Source: Odontesthes bonariensis (Eukaryota; Chordata; Actinopteri; Atheriniformes; Atherinopsidae). Taken from it: DNA of 64,000 nucleotides. The first letter of the stretch is position 1; each line of letters begins with the position of its first letter. The notes below the pieces were generated by a model. The model was not told where the DNA came from. It worked only from the letters and a program-made list of their open reading frames with translations, and did not search any database. This document shows positions 20,601-28,036 of the stretch, one piece after another. A program made the position numbers and the translations under genes. The stretch is taken from NCBI RefSeq assembly GCF_027942865.1, contig NC_134529.1, positions 25,584,467 to 25,648,466 of the forward strand. The letters are read 5' to 3'.

Positions 20601-22481
20601 GAAATGACTGCACCAGTACAAGCTCAGACATCAGCTGAACATTGGACACAAAATCATCAAAGAAATGTGCCTAAAGTGCACACTCAGCATGCAGGGAGTC
20701 AATATTTTACCAAAGTGTCTCCTCCTTTTGATCAGAATTTGCCTGCCACACCTCGGGCTGAAAGCGCACTGACTCACAAAAAAGGGTCTTTCAGCAGACA
20801 AACAGTAATTCAGCCAAATATCGACATTGCCATGAAGACTAAAGGGAGGAAACCAAAGTCAGGCGAAACGCTGAGTCCATACAGACCATATCGCTGCGTT
20901 CATCAAGGCTGCATGGCAGCCTTTACTATCCAGCACAATCTGATCCTCCATTACAGGGCTGTGCACCAATCTGCTTTTTCAGCTCTGGAGGTGAACAAAG
21001 AGCTGGACCAGAGTAAAGGAGTAGATGAAATAATGGACCATAATGAAGAAGAGGAAGAGGCAGAGTTCCCTCAAATTTCTGAATTCAGGTGCCAAGTCAA
21101 AGACTGCTGCTGTGTTTTCCAAGAAGTTCCCAACCTGTTTCAGCATTATTTTCGACTACATAAATTCACTTTTGACAAGGTTAGCAATCTCTTGTCTGGA
21201 ATCAAACTTGGCAAGTTTGTGTGTGGCCACAAAGGATGCACACACTCCTTCACTACTTTCTGGAGGTATGTAGGGCATGTCAAAGAAGAGCATAAAGATC
21301 TAAACCTTACCAAACCTGAACAGTTGAATGTTTCGTTCAGATGTGAAATTGAAGGCTGTGACCGTTCATATGCCACAAAGTCAAATATGCTCAGACACGT
21401 CATGAAAAAGCACCAGGACCTGTACCAGCCTAAACTAAAAATTCAAAAGGTAAAAGAGGATGGAACAAAACAAAACTCAAAAACTTTGCATTACCAAGTT
21501 ACTAAGACAAGTAATGGGAAAGAAAACATTGAGAGCAACCAAAAGATCCTTCTAAGAGCTAACAAAAAGAGAATGGGCAAGTCAAAGAACAACGAACATT
21601 GGATTAAATATGGAAAACCCTCCTTGAAATCTAAACTGGAGGCATCTGCACTGTGCACAAAAAAGTTTCCTCTACAGTATCCTTGCATGATCAAAGGTTG
21701 CGAGTTGGTCATGAAATCCGAGCGGAGTATGTTTAAACATTACATGGGGCATGGGCTGTCTGAAAAGTACCTACAACAACACAGAAGCCACTTCATATTC
21801 TGCAAAAAAGTCGCCCGACAGAAGTGTCATTCTATAAGGAGAGATGACTCCAAATCTGACAACACCTCTGACGGATCAGACAACGAAATGACAGCACCTT
21901 CCGATCTGGGAGGAGGGAAATGTGAATATTCAAAGCCTGCTCTGCGTAGAAGGACCCCAGCAGGAATACCTGTTGCATTGTTCAACAATAAGTTATCAAA
22001 TGAAAAAAGCTCCAATGGCTCTGTGGTACTTAAACGAAAACGTGGACGTCCACGAAAACTCATTGAAAAAATAGTCAAACGCAAGAAAATTTTGCATATG
22101 ACCAAGACTGCTTTGGTTTATAGCAGGGAGGAGGAATCCAAGTCTTCTTGCCCTGCAGTAATTCAGAAGAGGACTGAACAGAGTGCCCCACTGGCCTCAT
22201 TTAAACCAATGGGATTTGAAGTGTCTTTCTTAAAATTCCTTGAACAGTCAAACAAATCTGAACACAATGTGATGAGGACAGTAACTGTGATAGAAGGGGA
22301 GGGGGTCCAAGCTAGCCTGAGCACCAAAGACTCCTGTTTCAAGTTCAGCAACCATCAGAACTTGAAATCACTTTGCAATGTTCGAATAAACCTTGATGCG
22401 GCCTTTTCAAGTGTGACTGACCCAATGTTGAAACAGCTGCAGGACATGCATCCTGCAGTAGTATTAGAAAAATGTGACTAA
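5489..22481 (+). CDS. znf292: zinc finger protein 292-like gene, 3' part (four coding exons)
   Basis: Large nuclear C2H2 zinc-finger protein of the ZNF292/RLF group, known as a DNA-binding transcription factor. Coding exons are 5489-5691, 14426-14562, 14815-14956 and 15813-22481. Every junction has AG/GT and the phases join (phase 2 in, then 0, 2, 0). I recognise it as ZNF292 by the helical N-terminal region (LLQMRVKQLMKEKQLGKAAL, CKTISCLLAADLEVKRACQL), the finger order, and the C-terminal motif FKPMGFEVSFLKFLEQS. The next gene is smim8, which also lies near ZNF292 in human 6q14-15. RLF is the main alternative; finger content and neighbour favour ZNF292, although I cannot say which fish paralog. 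The visible part encodes about 2,380 residues. Upstream exons, including the start codon, were not found in 1-5488. Confidence 0.93.
6001..6480 (-). repeat. decayed interspersed element, possibly Tc1/mariner-like
   Basis: Begins 'caaaaagtgtggaatcactt', resembling the ends of fish Tc1-type elements. Its - strand looks like ancient transposon sequence without an open frame. The class is a guess. Confidence 0.3.
6580..6890 (+). mobile_element. LINE endonuclease fragment
   Basis: The + strand reads FLNCSTRENKKLDLFDTN and then LENSDHNLVLLTSNF. The SDH active-site motif and the preceding 'TRE...LDL...N' are the C-terminal part of a LINE AP-like endonuclease. It is truncated on both sides. Confidence 0.65.
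7125..7665 (+). pseudogene. truncated hAT transposon with BED zinc finger
   Basis: Starts with gatgtccgataatatcggcc, the end of a common fish hAT family. From 7332 the + strand encodes VWNYFQVSPSDIKLAICNDC and SNLISHLRMNH, a BED zinc finger (C-x2-C, H-x4-5-H) of an Ac/ZBED-type transposase. The frame breaks at the A-run near 7545-7555 and continues in another frame (KESTEKKQKYAKDHPRAK, IIECIALDN) until about 7665, where unrelated sequence takes over. The right end is missing. Confidence 0.75.
7666..9200 (-). pseudogene. unrecognised minus-strand coding-like remnant, interrupted by an insertion
   Basis: Three stretches on the - strand look protein-like: 9198-8980 (YGVRGRWGYVFKYETGEPKE), 9067-8792 in a shifted frame (DGDLFVLECFNSDCGVFRTL), and 8730-8502 continuing into 7909-7670 once the 583-bp element between them is ignored (SPECFSSSSLEIEF, TMAVIPEEAESDKLEDSQIP). 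Codon-level openness over this length suggests an old gene copy or a transposon-borne gene. I do not recognise the family. Frame breaks argue that it is dead. Confidence 0.35.
7910..8492. mobile_element. 583-bp DNA element with 9-bp target duplication and RecQ-like P-loop
   Basis: Ends are TAGCCTGGCGA and, reversed, TAGCCTGGGCGA. The 9-base direct repeat GGGCGGTAC flanks it (7901-7909 and 8493-8501). Around 8127-8268 the + strand reads STLESITQLKREQEECLVNF and GKDVVALLPAGFGKSLIYQM, a RecQ-type helicase motif I. No transposase is visible, and the superfamily is not clear from a 9-bp duplication. Confidence 0.7.
9352..10510. mobile_element. 1.16-kb non-autonomous hAT element
   Basis: Begins TAGAGCT and ends AGCTCTA. 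The perfect 8-bp target duplication GTTCTGGC lies at 9344-9351 and 10511-10518. Subterminal motifs rich in 'ttagtcgacta' and 'gtcgacgtcata' are typical of a fish hAT family. The interior includes about 350 bases (9870-10240) also found at 23400-23760. Confidence 0.85.
9870..10240. repeat. dispersed repeat, copy inside hAT element
   Basis: Nearly the same sequence as 23400-23760, for example ggttctatagaacgcatctg and gatcgtccatgattaatat in both. Here it is enclosed by hAT ends. Confidence 0.75.
10735..11110. repeat. common fish retroelement tail
   Basis: The pattern 'caattcatttatata-atcacaac-aaatgtcatctcaaggc', followed by 'tagctaaggaaaccaacgga' and 'gaaacgactccctttaat', is a widespread teleost repeat, probably a LINE/SINE 3' region. 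It has no open frame. Confidence 0.5.
11156..12449 (+). mobile_element. hAT element with BED-finger remnant, containing a nested MITE
   Basis: Left end CAGGGATGTCCCAATC, right end reversed TAGGGATGTCCCGATC. The 8-bp target duplication GTATATAA is perfect (11148-11155 and 12450-12457). Around 11503-11580 the + strand reads VWWLFKVDDKNVAIANCEIC, the start of a BED finger of a ZBED/Ac-type transposase, soon stopped. The element is split by the MITE at 11693-12076. Confidence 0.85.
11693..12076. mobile_element. 384-bp MITE nested in hAT
   Basis: Perfect 14-bp inverted ends CAGACATCCCAAGT / ACTTGGGATGTCTG. The 7-bp direct repeat CATTACT flanks it at 11686-11692 and 12077-12083. The interior has an 18-T run and a (GGA)-rich stretch. 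No protein is encoded. Confidence 0.8.
12520..12830 (-). repeat. dispersed repeat family A
   Basis: Contains ctcaaactttgatgttttgc and catgaaacaggaagttgata. The same family occurs reversed at 35815-36180, and weakly at 61980-62110 (catgaaacgggaagtcctca) and 98-145. No coding is seen. Sequence on to 13440 may be more of the same. Confidence 0.5.
13560..13880 (-). mobile_element. LINE fragment with SGNH/esterase-like motif
   Basis: The - strand reads WCTSNNVGYIDNWQSF and then RKPGLMRRDGIHPTSHF, a 'DNW...F...RPGL-RRDGIHP' signature of the esterase-like domain in ORF1 of some fish CR1/L2-type LINEs. Broken at both ends. Confidence 0.55.
14426..14562 (+). CDS. znf292: znf292 internal exon
   Basis: Starts in phase 0 after tctacag and ends TGCTTG before gtaaaa, leaving a TG that joins the next exon's G to make Trp. 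It encodes LSKEDCRDALDMICNLESDG through LLQGDTYCA, a conserved ZNF292 segment. The exon sits at the end of an 8.7-kb intron full of transposons. Confidence 0.92.
14815..14956 (+). CDS. znf292: znf292 internal exon
   Basis: Follows a ttcaaacag acceptor and ends TCAGAG before gttagt, phase 0. The segment reads ELTLLWSKLLRRLEPSDQ onward to FLIKVIQSE and continues the helical N-terminal domain. A reading frame through this exon on the opposite strand is a shadow. Confidence 0.92.
15072..15629. mobile_element. MITE of a Tc1/mariner-like type (TA target)
   Basis: Ends CGTATTTTCCAAAGTATAAG and, reversed, CGTATTTTCCGGACTATAAG, with TA on both borders (15070-15071, 15630-15631). It is a very common teleost family. 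It sits in the last znf292 intron, 180 bases before the giant exon. Confidence 0.75.
15813..22481 (+). CDS. znf292: znf292 giant last exon with 16 C2H2 zinc fingers
   Basis: One 6.7-kb exon, in frame from the acceptor ag at 15811-15812 to TAA at 22479-22481. The internal ATG at 15846 is not the protein start. The first ~170 residues finish the helical region. Next come seven fingers close together (first YCVLCDKEFLGHRIVRHAQTH; the seventh ends near 17200), then an isolated finger near 17900. A short finger follows at about 18820-18900 (C-x2-C, ending H-x6-C instead of H-x3-H). Two more lie near 20110-20310, four at about 20890-21410, and the last near 21680. The linkers are long and rich in Ser, Gln and Asn. 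A basic AT-hook-like motif, KRKRGRPRK, lies near 22040. It is shorter than the mammalian protein, mostly in the linkers. Confidence 0.95.
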   Translation: MDQVGLPICIEMCIRALQIKPDDGKTKAPVCKTISCLLAADLEVKRACQLTEFLLEPTVDAYYAVEALYNEPDQKLEEENMPILNSLRCELLLVLKTQWSFDPEFWDWKTLKRHCLELMGEEASIVSSIDSLNDTENQEEESMSPKEFPDHIFNGTYEVQDITDRKRKNREMKKLREKGFISARFRNWQAYMQYCVLCDKEFLGHRIVRHAQTHISSGIYTCPICAQTFTSKDALIPHVTSHVKQSCKERLTAMKTSKKLANPKTAAPVIAAFKIKTLNEVQKSGHSLGKNEVSIKNSQAKVVRCDTKSFEDNMCPVGKCRRSFKFLKNLIAHVKAHGDNEEAKTFLEMQSKKVVCHYCRRHFVSVTHLNDHLQVHCGVKPYICIQLNCKASFMSNTELLMHRRTHPIFKARCMFPNCGKIFNAGFKLYDHEAQHYKTFTCNVVDCGKVFHSQHQLDLHQNLHHSGEEEESPSSGQTLQNTQPGPSFTEKRLSNESLLEQEHSQGKLNTESAGNSNHGRPPVTLESFRKSTQEPVETLGQGKVKAEPQSTAFSTSLTCDSNSVIKPVHYHLLEPNRERHDFGDHIIPPQKNHPVPPFETSVGHLLQCQPQLFLSKVKTEAISYNSDCNLASSVEQGPRSSNNCLAGSLSQIPTEPAMSQPLPPSVSPQQLTGIKLETSVMPSNGTGLCQGQRERFHCAFATCTRHYSSYRSVAKHMKAVHTEFYEQWKVARTKIKITYAPARSASSVEHMSSFSSLQIQQANSVPVHGVPRQNVIQSPPYPDGSSSSNYKALHSLSSLAHNQNGSLLMANVLNPIVLSQLGTDRHPVTTQTRFFGDKQCPFVDGGEHIRNCESSQVFPSKPPVTSQVNFTSGAPSLSVSSCSVTGSVMNRPEYVQSQLMNRSQFIMTSNINGAKEVSQQTEVLPSCTSQMQHSLVSHSETPEKMKARESYEQSNHSFLDISSQNTKNNEPQNGPVISENNSGKQKQARKNKRTKWPAIIKDGKFVCRRCFRQFDSPKSLGGHLSKRTICKPYQESELKADLQGSFLNFLNSKQIVCSSKTQQSYNGAVYQKPHETETRGLPVTRDYSTPNYPQNNLKTCGKGESKYDILKHIMAESNMSDLFEHKSVSHPLLQHLHGGLVAQHTENVQPVQEDGQYCTAHYPQQSSDKSPGEFPDPLLSQILTENPSTSILGGAPTNNTPTGELHGEGYYSETTILTPEAYSDSVVRTLLPDRQLSQAITINKQTEKPKTTETDIKRRLREQILAGDFQRRNGMCHSVNTCAKALSSGPAYGYCNHSGFNHLSNDAITDSPSKGQVIKGCSEAVTGFSGEIEQLLNTQSFTCFRETVGVHQEVPSPAGIFEHDPDPEPCELSITKQQCITEIQCAFERLDLVREMSAQKSTSMKQSSAHMNSQTAPSKVISHCSVSSTFVKPYACENVNCRFNSLSSEALWKHLSKTHNYTVEMVNVVKKRYGQYARFKCQKCDKSFTRNSNLRTHYLAAHKLSAKEIADLDQNRKLAKAAASQNRPVGISQTPGIETTVTHSHVDNGTQLYPLQNAVKCEAFVPHDNTGITNHKSQNYNLPSVIHPLHPVPMHNQEMTAPVQAQTSAEHWTQNHQRNVPKVHTQHAGSQYFTKVSPPFDQNLPATPRAESALTHKKGSFSRQTVIQPNIDIAMKTKGRKPKSGETLSPYRPYRCVHQGCMAAFTIQHNLILHYRAVHQSAFSALEVNKELDQSKGVDEIMDHNEEEEEAEFPQISEFRCQVKDCCCVFQEVPNLFQHYFRLHKFTFDKVSNLLSGIKLGKFVCGHKGCTHSFTTFWRYVGHVKEEHKDLNLTKPEQLNVSFRCEIEGCDRSYATKSNMLRHVMKKHQDLYQPKLKIQKVKEDGTKQNSKTLHYQVTKTSNGKENIESNQKILLRANKKRMGKSKNNEHWIKYGKPSLKSKLEASALCTKKFPLQYPCMIKGCELVMKSERSMFKHYMGHGLSEKYLQQHRSHFIFCKKVARQKCHSIRRDDSKSDNTSDGSDNEMTAPSDLGGGKCEYSKPALRRRTPAGIPVALFNNKLSNEKSSNGSVVLKRKRGRPRKLIEKIVKRKKILHMTKTALVYSREEESKSSCPAVIQKRTEQSAPLASFKPMGFEVSFLKFLEQSNKSEHNVMRTVTVIEGEGVQASLSTKDSCFKFSNHQNLKSLCNVRINLDAAFSSVTDPMLKQLQDMHPAVVLEKCD

Positions 22482-22990
22482 CTTGTTTTTAGTTTTTCAA
22501 GCAGAATCTCAGGATTTGAATGAGTAAAGTCTTCTGCAGATTGGTGCCGCACATATAACATGTTGATTACACATCCCTTTATTTCGAAAAAAAATGCTAT
22601 GCCTCACTTCCATGAGAATATTTGTACACTTTTTTTTTTAAATAGTAAAAGGTAAAGCATGTTTAATCTAATTTGAAAAAAATCTTAACATAGTGTGTTG
22701 GATAAAAATGACACATTTGGGACGTGGAGACGAACGGACTGAACTAGGCTGTATTATTGTGTGTAGTTTCTAAAGATGTTGATTATGTGTTGTGTATGTA
22801 GTTTCAAATCACCTACTGCCACCAGCAGTTTTATTATCATGCTGTTGTTTTCTTTGTGTGTGTTAGATAACACTGCCATTCAGGAATATCTGATTGTTTT
22901 TTTTTTAAGTTTGAAACTGTTGCATGTGAAAATGGGGGGGAAAAAAGGATTTGTTAAAATTTTGTTGTAAAGAAGTTGGCTCATTAAATG
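22482..22990 (+). other. znf292 3' untranslated region with ATTAAA signal
   Basis: AT-rich non-coding sequence straight after the stop codon, with no repeat that I recognise. An ATTAAA variant polyadenylation signal lies at 22983-22988, followed by GT/T-rich sequence. The exact 3' end is inferred. Confidence 0.5.
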
Positions 22991-23231
22991 TTATTCAGTA
23001 TTTTGTAAGTAATTCTGAATTTGCTGTCTTGTGTTGTAATCTGATTTAATTTTTTATTTAAACTGATATTGAAATTCAAGTTTTTTTCCCTTTACTTCAT
23101 AATGATATATTGAATGCCCATAATTAGATGCAGTGTAGTGTTTAGAAAATGCACATATTTAGTGTGTGTTGAAGTGGAGCAAATTTGGCTGTAGGAGATC
23201 GTCTTAAATGGGTTGGGGAGATGTTACTCTG

Positions 23232-23770
23232 ACTTAGAAAAAACCTTTTTACTGAGTACACAGCGTCAGCAGGTGAACTTTCCCAGTTGACAACGTGAGC
23301 CGCTTTCGGACTGTAGGAACCTTTGGCAGTTCTAATAACCTTTTAATCCGTGGGGCCGTTTTCTCCCGTGTTCGGACATACAGGAACTCGGGGCTATCTC
23401 CCTCAGTTCCTATAACCATTTAGCTCCTTCTCCGAGGTCGGGTCTTTTTATGGTTCTATAGAACGCATCTGACGTAGGTGTGTGGTGGTCGGTAGCTACG
23501 CCCCATGTCATGCTATCACGGCGGAAATGTTTCATCATACCACACAGACAGAACCGGCGGGTGTTCAATAAGTTAAACTTACACTGGTCTCCTTTGTCTG
23601 CAGCGCTCTGCTCTCCTTTCTTCCTTCATGAAATGAAAAGTATCGTCTCCTGACTCTCTCTGTGAGCTCTTCCAGCCTCGATATTAGACGCCTAATGTGA
23701 TCGTCCATGATTAATATCACCATCATGCAGACCATGAACACGGTGGCCTCCCTGCATTGCCTTCCTGATA
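23232..23770. repeat. dispersed repeat, second copy
   Basis: Shares about 340 bases with 9870-10240 and extends further left with 'gaacctttggcagttctaat' and 'aggaactcggggctatctcc'. A - strand reading frame here (DDHIRRLISRLEELTERVRR) also appears in pieces in the other copy. It is element-derived and not a host gene. Confidence 0.6.
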
Positions 23771-24009
23771 CCTTGTCAGGGGTCCAGGTTTGTCCATTTT
23801 GTCCACCAGTGATCTTGCACTTCCCATCATGATCAAGGGAAGTAATGATTGAAACTTCTTCCTCCTTTTCCCCCATTTTGTTCCTGCTCTGCATCCTTGA
23901 TATCTCCTCCTTTAGTCATCTGGATTTGGGGTTTTACTCAAGGGATTACTTGAGCTTTGGCAACCTCATTTAGCTGCACCGACATGCATACAAACTGATC
24001 AAACAAGGA

Positions 24010-24268
24010 TCAAATGCAGTTTATAACTGGAGGCCCGTAATTCTAATCAATAATAATACGTTATTGTCACATATTTTTGCAGAAAGACTAAAATTATGTT
24101 TAGACACTTATAGATGATTTCCAGTCTGGCTTTATGAAAGGAAGACACATTAATCTTAGACTGATTTTAGATGTGGCTGATTGACTGAACAGATGACGGT
24201 TATATTTCGTTTATAGATGTATATAAAGCCCTTGACACTAAAAGGTAACCTAATATTTGACACTTATT

Positions 24269-24300
<32 letters not shown>

Positions 24301-25560
24301 GGCTTTGGTCAATACTTAGAAAAGGCAATAAAAACATATACTTCAACAGTTCAATAAAGCTTCCTTTAGCGATTACCCGCAGGTTTAATATATTTCAGGG
24401 TATTAAAGAAGATCCTGCTGCACCTTTGTTTTTTTTGGTTGGGCAGCTATTGACCTCACATATACAAAAGGATTCTTTTAAATGTATAGAAGTTTCAGGT
24501 CACATAAATGAAATGCTGTCAGTTAGCAGATGATACAACTGTCTTCTTAAAGGATGAACACCAAGTAAAGAAGATAACTGTTATCTCTTTCTCTGAAGTA
24601 TCAGGGCGAACTATAAACGTTAAAAGTGTGTAAAAATGTACCCTATTTACTTAAAGAAGGAAATATCCAAAAACAAGAAATTGAAGGTATTCTTGTTAAA
24701 GAAGAAGTGATGCATTTGGGGATAAATATTCAATGGAATTTGTCAGATTTTGGTCCAAAATACAACCTCTCCTTTAAAAAATGATAAATTATCAATCAAA
24801 GGCCGTGTGGTATTACCTAAAACTGAAGGATTATCACATTTAGTCTATCCAGCTGATTTGATTTGGAATAACCAAAATATGAAGTAAAAAAACAAAACCA
24901 AATTGATTTCAATGAGAACTGGGTATATAGTAAGTGTATAAGTATATTTGGTATTCCAATACATGCGAAACAATATAGGATTATCTTTGACGCAGCTCCA
25001 ACCTGCTGTTTAAGGTTGCTACAGGGTGGTGGCAGATCTAAGGAGCAGTCAACATTCAAGAAGGATGTTTTATTAAATGATCAGTATACAGTAGAAGAAA
25101 TGCAACAATATATTTCTCTGACTTTTGATTCACTGCCGAACAGCCACCAGAAACAAGTATTTCTGGAATAGTAACTTTGAAAATCAAATGGGATTCAGTA
25201 TAGACTCATTACAACAGCAACTAGATCAAAGAAGTTCACTTCAAAATAATTAATTGAATATACCCAACGAAGCAATTTCTTAAAAGATTCAGAAACAATT
25301 TAGTGAATTCTTGTGTGTTTTGTGATAATAATGCAGAAACAATTATGCACTTATTTTGTTAATGTATTTTTGTACCTAAAAATTTAGGTTGATAGTGAAA
25401 ATCTATCTACTCCATTGTGTGGATAAACATGTTATATATAAATGCTAGTGGTTGAACCAAAAACCTAACAATGTACACTTTTAAAATTGTTAAATTTGGA
25501 AAATTTACATGGTTGGACGAACCTTAGTGCCATATGAACCCGTAATATATCCAATGCCCT
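24010..25560 (+). pseudogene. decayed L1-type ORF2
   Basis: The + strand shows the order of an L1 reverse transcriptase: NWRPVILINNNTLLSHIFAE near 24025, FMKGRH near 24133, AITRRFNIFQGIKEDPA near 24370, and a LADDTT-like block near 24525. Further on comes the C-terminal SCVFCDNNAETIMHLF near 25310. It carries many stops and frameshifts and a 29-T run at 24272-24300. Confidence 0.7.
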
Positions 25561-25564
25561 TTAA

Positions 25565-26085
25565 AAAAAACTCAATCAAATTGAGTTTGTAATTCCTCTT
25601 TCGTTTCGTGCATCCACATTGTGGCGAGCTCAGGTTGAGACTTCCCACGAAGAGATTTAGGAATCTGCTCTCTGAGGAGAAGAACTCTTTTATTAGCATT
25701 AATCACCCACATACGCCTAAATGATAAATTCATGCAGAATGGGGCAGTCATGAAAATAATACAACTATTACTCATGGTGCCATCCTCAATGTCAAAACAT
25801 CTAACATAATAATCTAAAATAAAAAACTAAAATGAACAAGAACAGAACAAGTATGATTGCTATACTGAACTAACATCAAGTTTAAACATTTTAGAACAAA
25901 TAAAGGCAATTATTGCAATACAACCCGCAAAGCATCATGGGAACTTCATTTATCAATTCCCCAATATTTAACAATATTGTTACTGGACTTTTTTAACTAT
26001 GCTAGAAATAACAAATGTAGTTGATAAGCTATGAAATGTTTGTGTGCATATTTGTAAATAAAGACCTCAAAATAAATTTAAAAAA
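25565..26085. other. AT-rich spacer
   Basis: I see no gene, repeat or open frame of note here. It may be the tail of the L1 copy. Confidence 0.3.
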
Positions 26086-26089
26086 AATG

Positions 26090-26305
26090 TATATGGCGGA
26101 TGCGTTCACCCGGAGAGGCGACATTAGCGCTGCTGAGCTACACAAATGTACGCCCCACAGACAGTGGCACTCTTTCCCTCTTCAAACCCATCTCAGTTGA
26201 CCTTTAAAATGGAATAGGTCATCGTAGCCTAATAGTTATCGGTGTTCATCCTTTAGCCGTCATTGATTTGTATTTCAGAATATATCTGTAGTGATTTGCC
26301 GAAGC
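26090..26305 (+). promoter_or_regulatory. probable smim8 promoter/5' untranslated region
   Basis: The stretch before the smim8 ATG is more CpG-containing than its surroundings and follows the end of the L1-derived DNA. A tatttcag at 26271-26278 could be an acceptor for a 5' untranslated intron, but I cannot define a matching donor. There is no clear TATA box. Confidence 0.35.
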
Positions 26306-27149
26306 ATGTCGGATAAAGGGAATCATATGGAGAAAGAAAATGTTGAGGTGAAAGGTTTCCGGACACCCGGGCTAAGGGGTGCACAGACCACCACTTTGTT
26401 CCGCGCTCTCAATCCAGAACTCTTCATGAAACCTGTGAGACAACTTTCTACTGATTGAAACAGTATCGTTTAAATACGATTTCTTGTGAAAAGTAGCTTA
26501 GCTGTTGGCTACACGTGCATTATGAAGCTAGCTTTGCGTTGGGAATTGTGTCACCGTCATAGAGCGTCAGTCTTTGTCATTTCTAACGACTTTAAACTGT
26601 AGTAACTTTTTAACGGATGTACAGAATATAGTTGAGGTGTCGTTATAATTTGTATCCATTGATTCTTCGTTGGTGCTAAGTTACATTATAAGACATGTCA
26701 GGTCGTTAATGGATAAGTCTACAGGCTCTTGGGTGCTGCTTTGTCTAGTCAGGAATCCAGCCTTTTCTGTGACTTTTTGATCTGAGGATTTATAAAGTTG
26801 TGAATTTATCATAATATCTATTCCTTACATTAATAAAAACCAGTAGTTTTTCAGTCGAGGCCCATTAACTTGCTAAGCTACAGCAAATCAACAACAGTTG
26901 GCAGGGGACCTTGCATGAAAATTTGGTACCTAATGTTGGGTGAAACTATTATCTAATTGACATATAATATAAAACTTTATTACGTTTCAGAATAAGCCTG
27001 TGATGGCCTTTGGAGTAGTGTCCATAACCCTGTGTGTGGCTTACCTGGGCTATCTGCACGCAACCAAGGAAAATGACCAGCAGCTCTATGAAGCCATTGA
27101 CAGCCAAGGAGAGAAAAACATGAAGAGGAAGACTTCCAAATGGGACTAA
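26306..27149 (+). CDS. smim8: small integral membrane protein 8 (C6orf162 homolog), two exons
   Basis: Coding exons are 26306-26434 (ends CATGAAACCT before gtgaga) and 26991-27149 (after tacgtttcag). They join in phase 0 to give 95 residues, close to the mammalian 97. The conserved blocks are SPGLRG-type (here TPGLRG), [20 protein letters not shown], and the C-terminal RRKTSKWD-like end (KRKTSKWD). Exon 2 opens with one transmembrane helix, roughly residues 47-64 ([20 protein letters not shown]), followed by a hydrophilic tail. The molecular function is not well established. There is no competing upstream ATG in the same exon. It lies downstream of znf292, as in mammals. Confidence 0.96.
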
Positions 27150-27206
27150 TGACATTGTATATTATGCAACACTGTGTATGATTGAGAGAGAGAGGATGAC
27201 AAAGAC

Positions 27207-27241
27207 AATAAATTAAATGAAAACCTGAGTACTGAAATAAA
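27207..27241 (+). terminator. smim8 polyadenylation signals
   Basis: Two canonical AATAAA hexamers, at 27207-27212 and 27236-27241, lie 60-90 bases after the smim8 stop codon. They imply a very short 3' untranslated region. Confidence 0.7.
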
Positions 27242-28036
27242 AACACGTCACAGCTGATTCAAAAGTTCGGAAGTGCTCCCGGTATTTGCGTCCTGCTACA
27301 CACACTTTTGTAAAGGTTTTTGGAAATCAAGGCAGTAGTGGTCATCTTGCCCTTCATGCTGGGAGCCATTTGGATGGTTTCAAGCCTAATTTTAACATTA
27401 TGAAAATTGAAAGTACACCAAATTAGACATTAACAGCTTTAATTTGAGGACAAAATACAAATTACAGTTCTTAATATACTCTTCTCGCAATATGTACATA
27501 GTTCTTCAGAACTTCACAAATTGTCACAACACTTTATGTTTTATTTCTTCAGTATTCAAGTAATCCAGTGATAGTTGCATTTGATGGTGCGCCGCAAAAA
27601 CAAAATGGCCAATTTGGCATACTCATTCTTAAAAAATATGGAAACAAGGTTTCTATTTTGTATCCAAAGCAACATTGTTGGCCTACTTGTGTCTGATGAA
27701 TGTTCACAGAAGTCAAGACTTGATGAAATGAAAAAAATACTTTATTTATCCTAAAGGAAAATTATATGATGTAATTTTTTTTCTTTCTTTTCCCATGAGG
27801 TTGTTCTGGGAAAAAAGCCCCATTATGTATGCTCGAGCTCATATCACATTAGAATGAGTGCGATGGGCCTACCTGATGTCAGTCAGGGTTCATGCAGCCA
27901 ATAAACATCGGCCTTCACACACAGGCATCGTATCAGTAAAAACAAGCTTAGTGATAACACAAATTTGAACTCATTAAACAACAGAAATATAAATGAATTG
28001 CAGTGATTATCAGGCTTTGAAGTCAGCTTGGTTTTG
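27242..28036. other. smim8-ddx51 tail-to-tail spacer
   Basis: Holds the ddx51 3' untranslated region on the - strand. One possible AATAAA on that strand is at 27540-27545. A short LINE tail of the 'actttatttatcctaaagga' type starts near 27739. Nothing else is recognised. Confidence 0.4.
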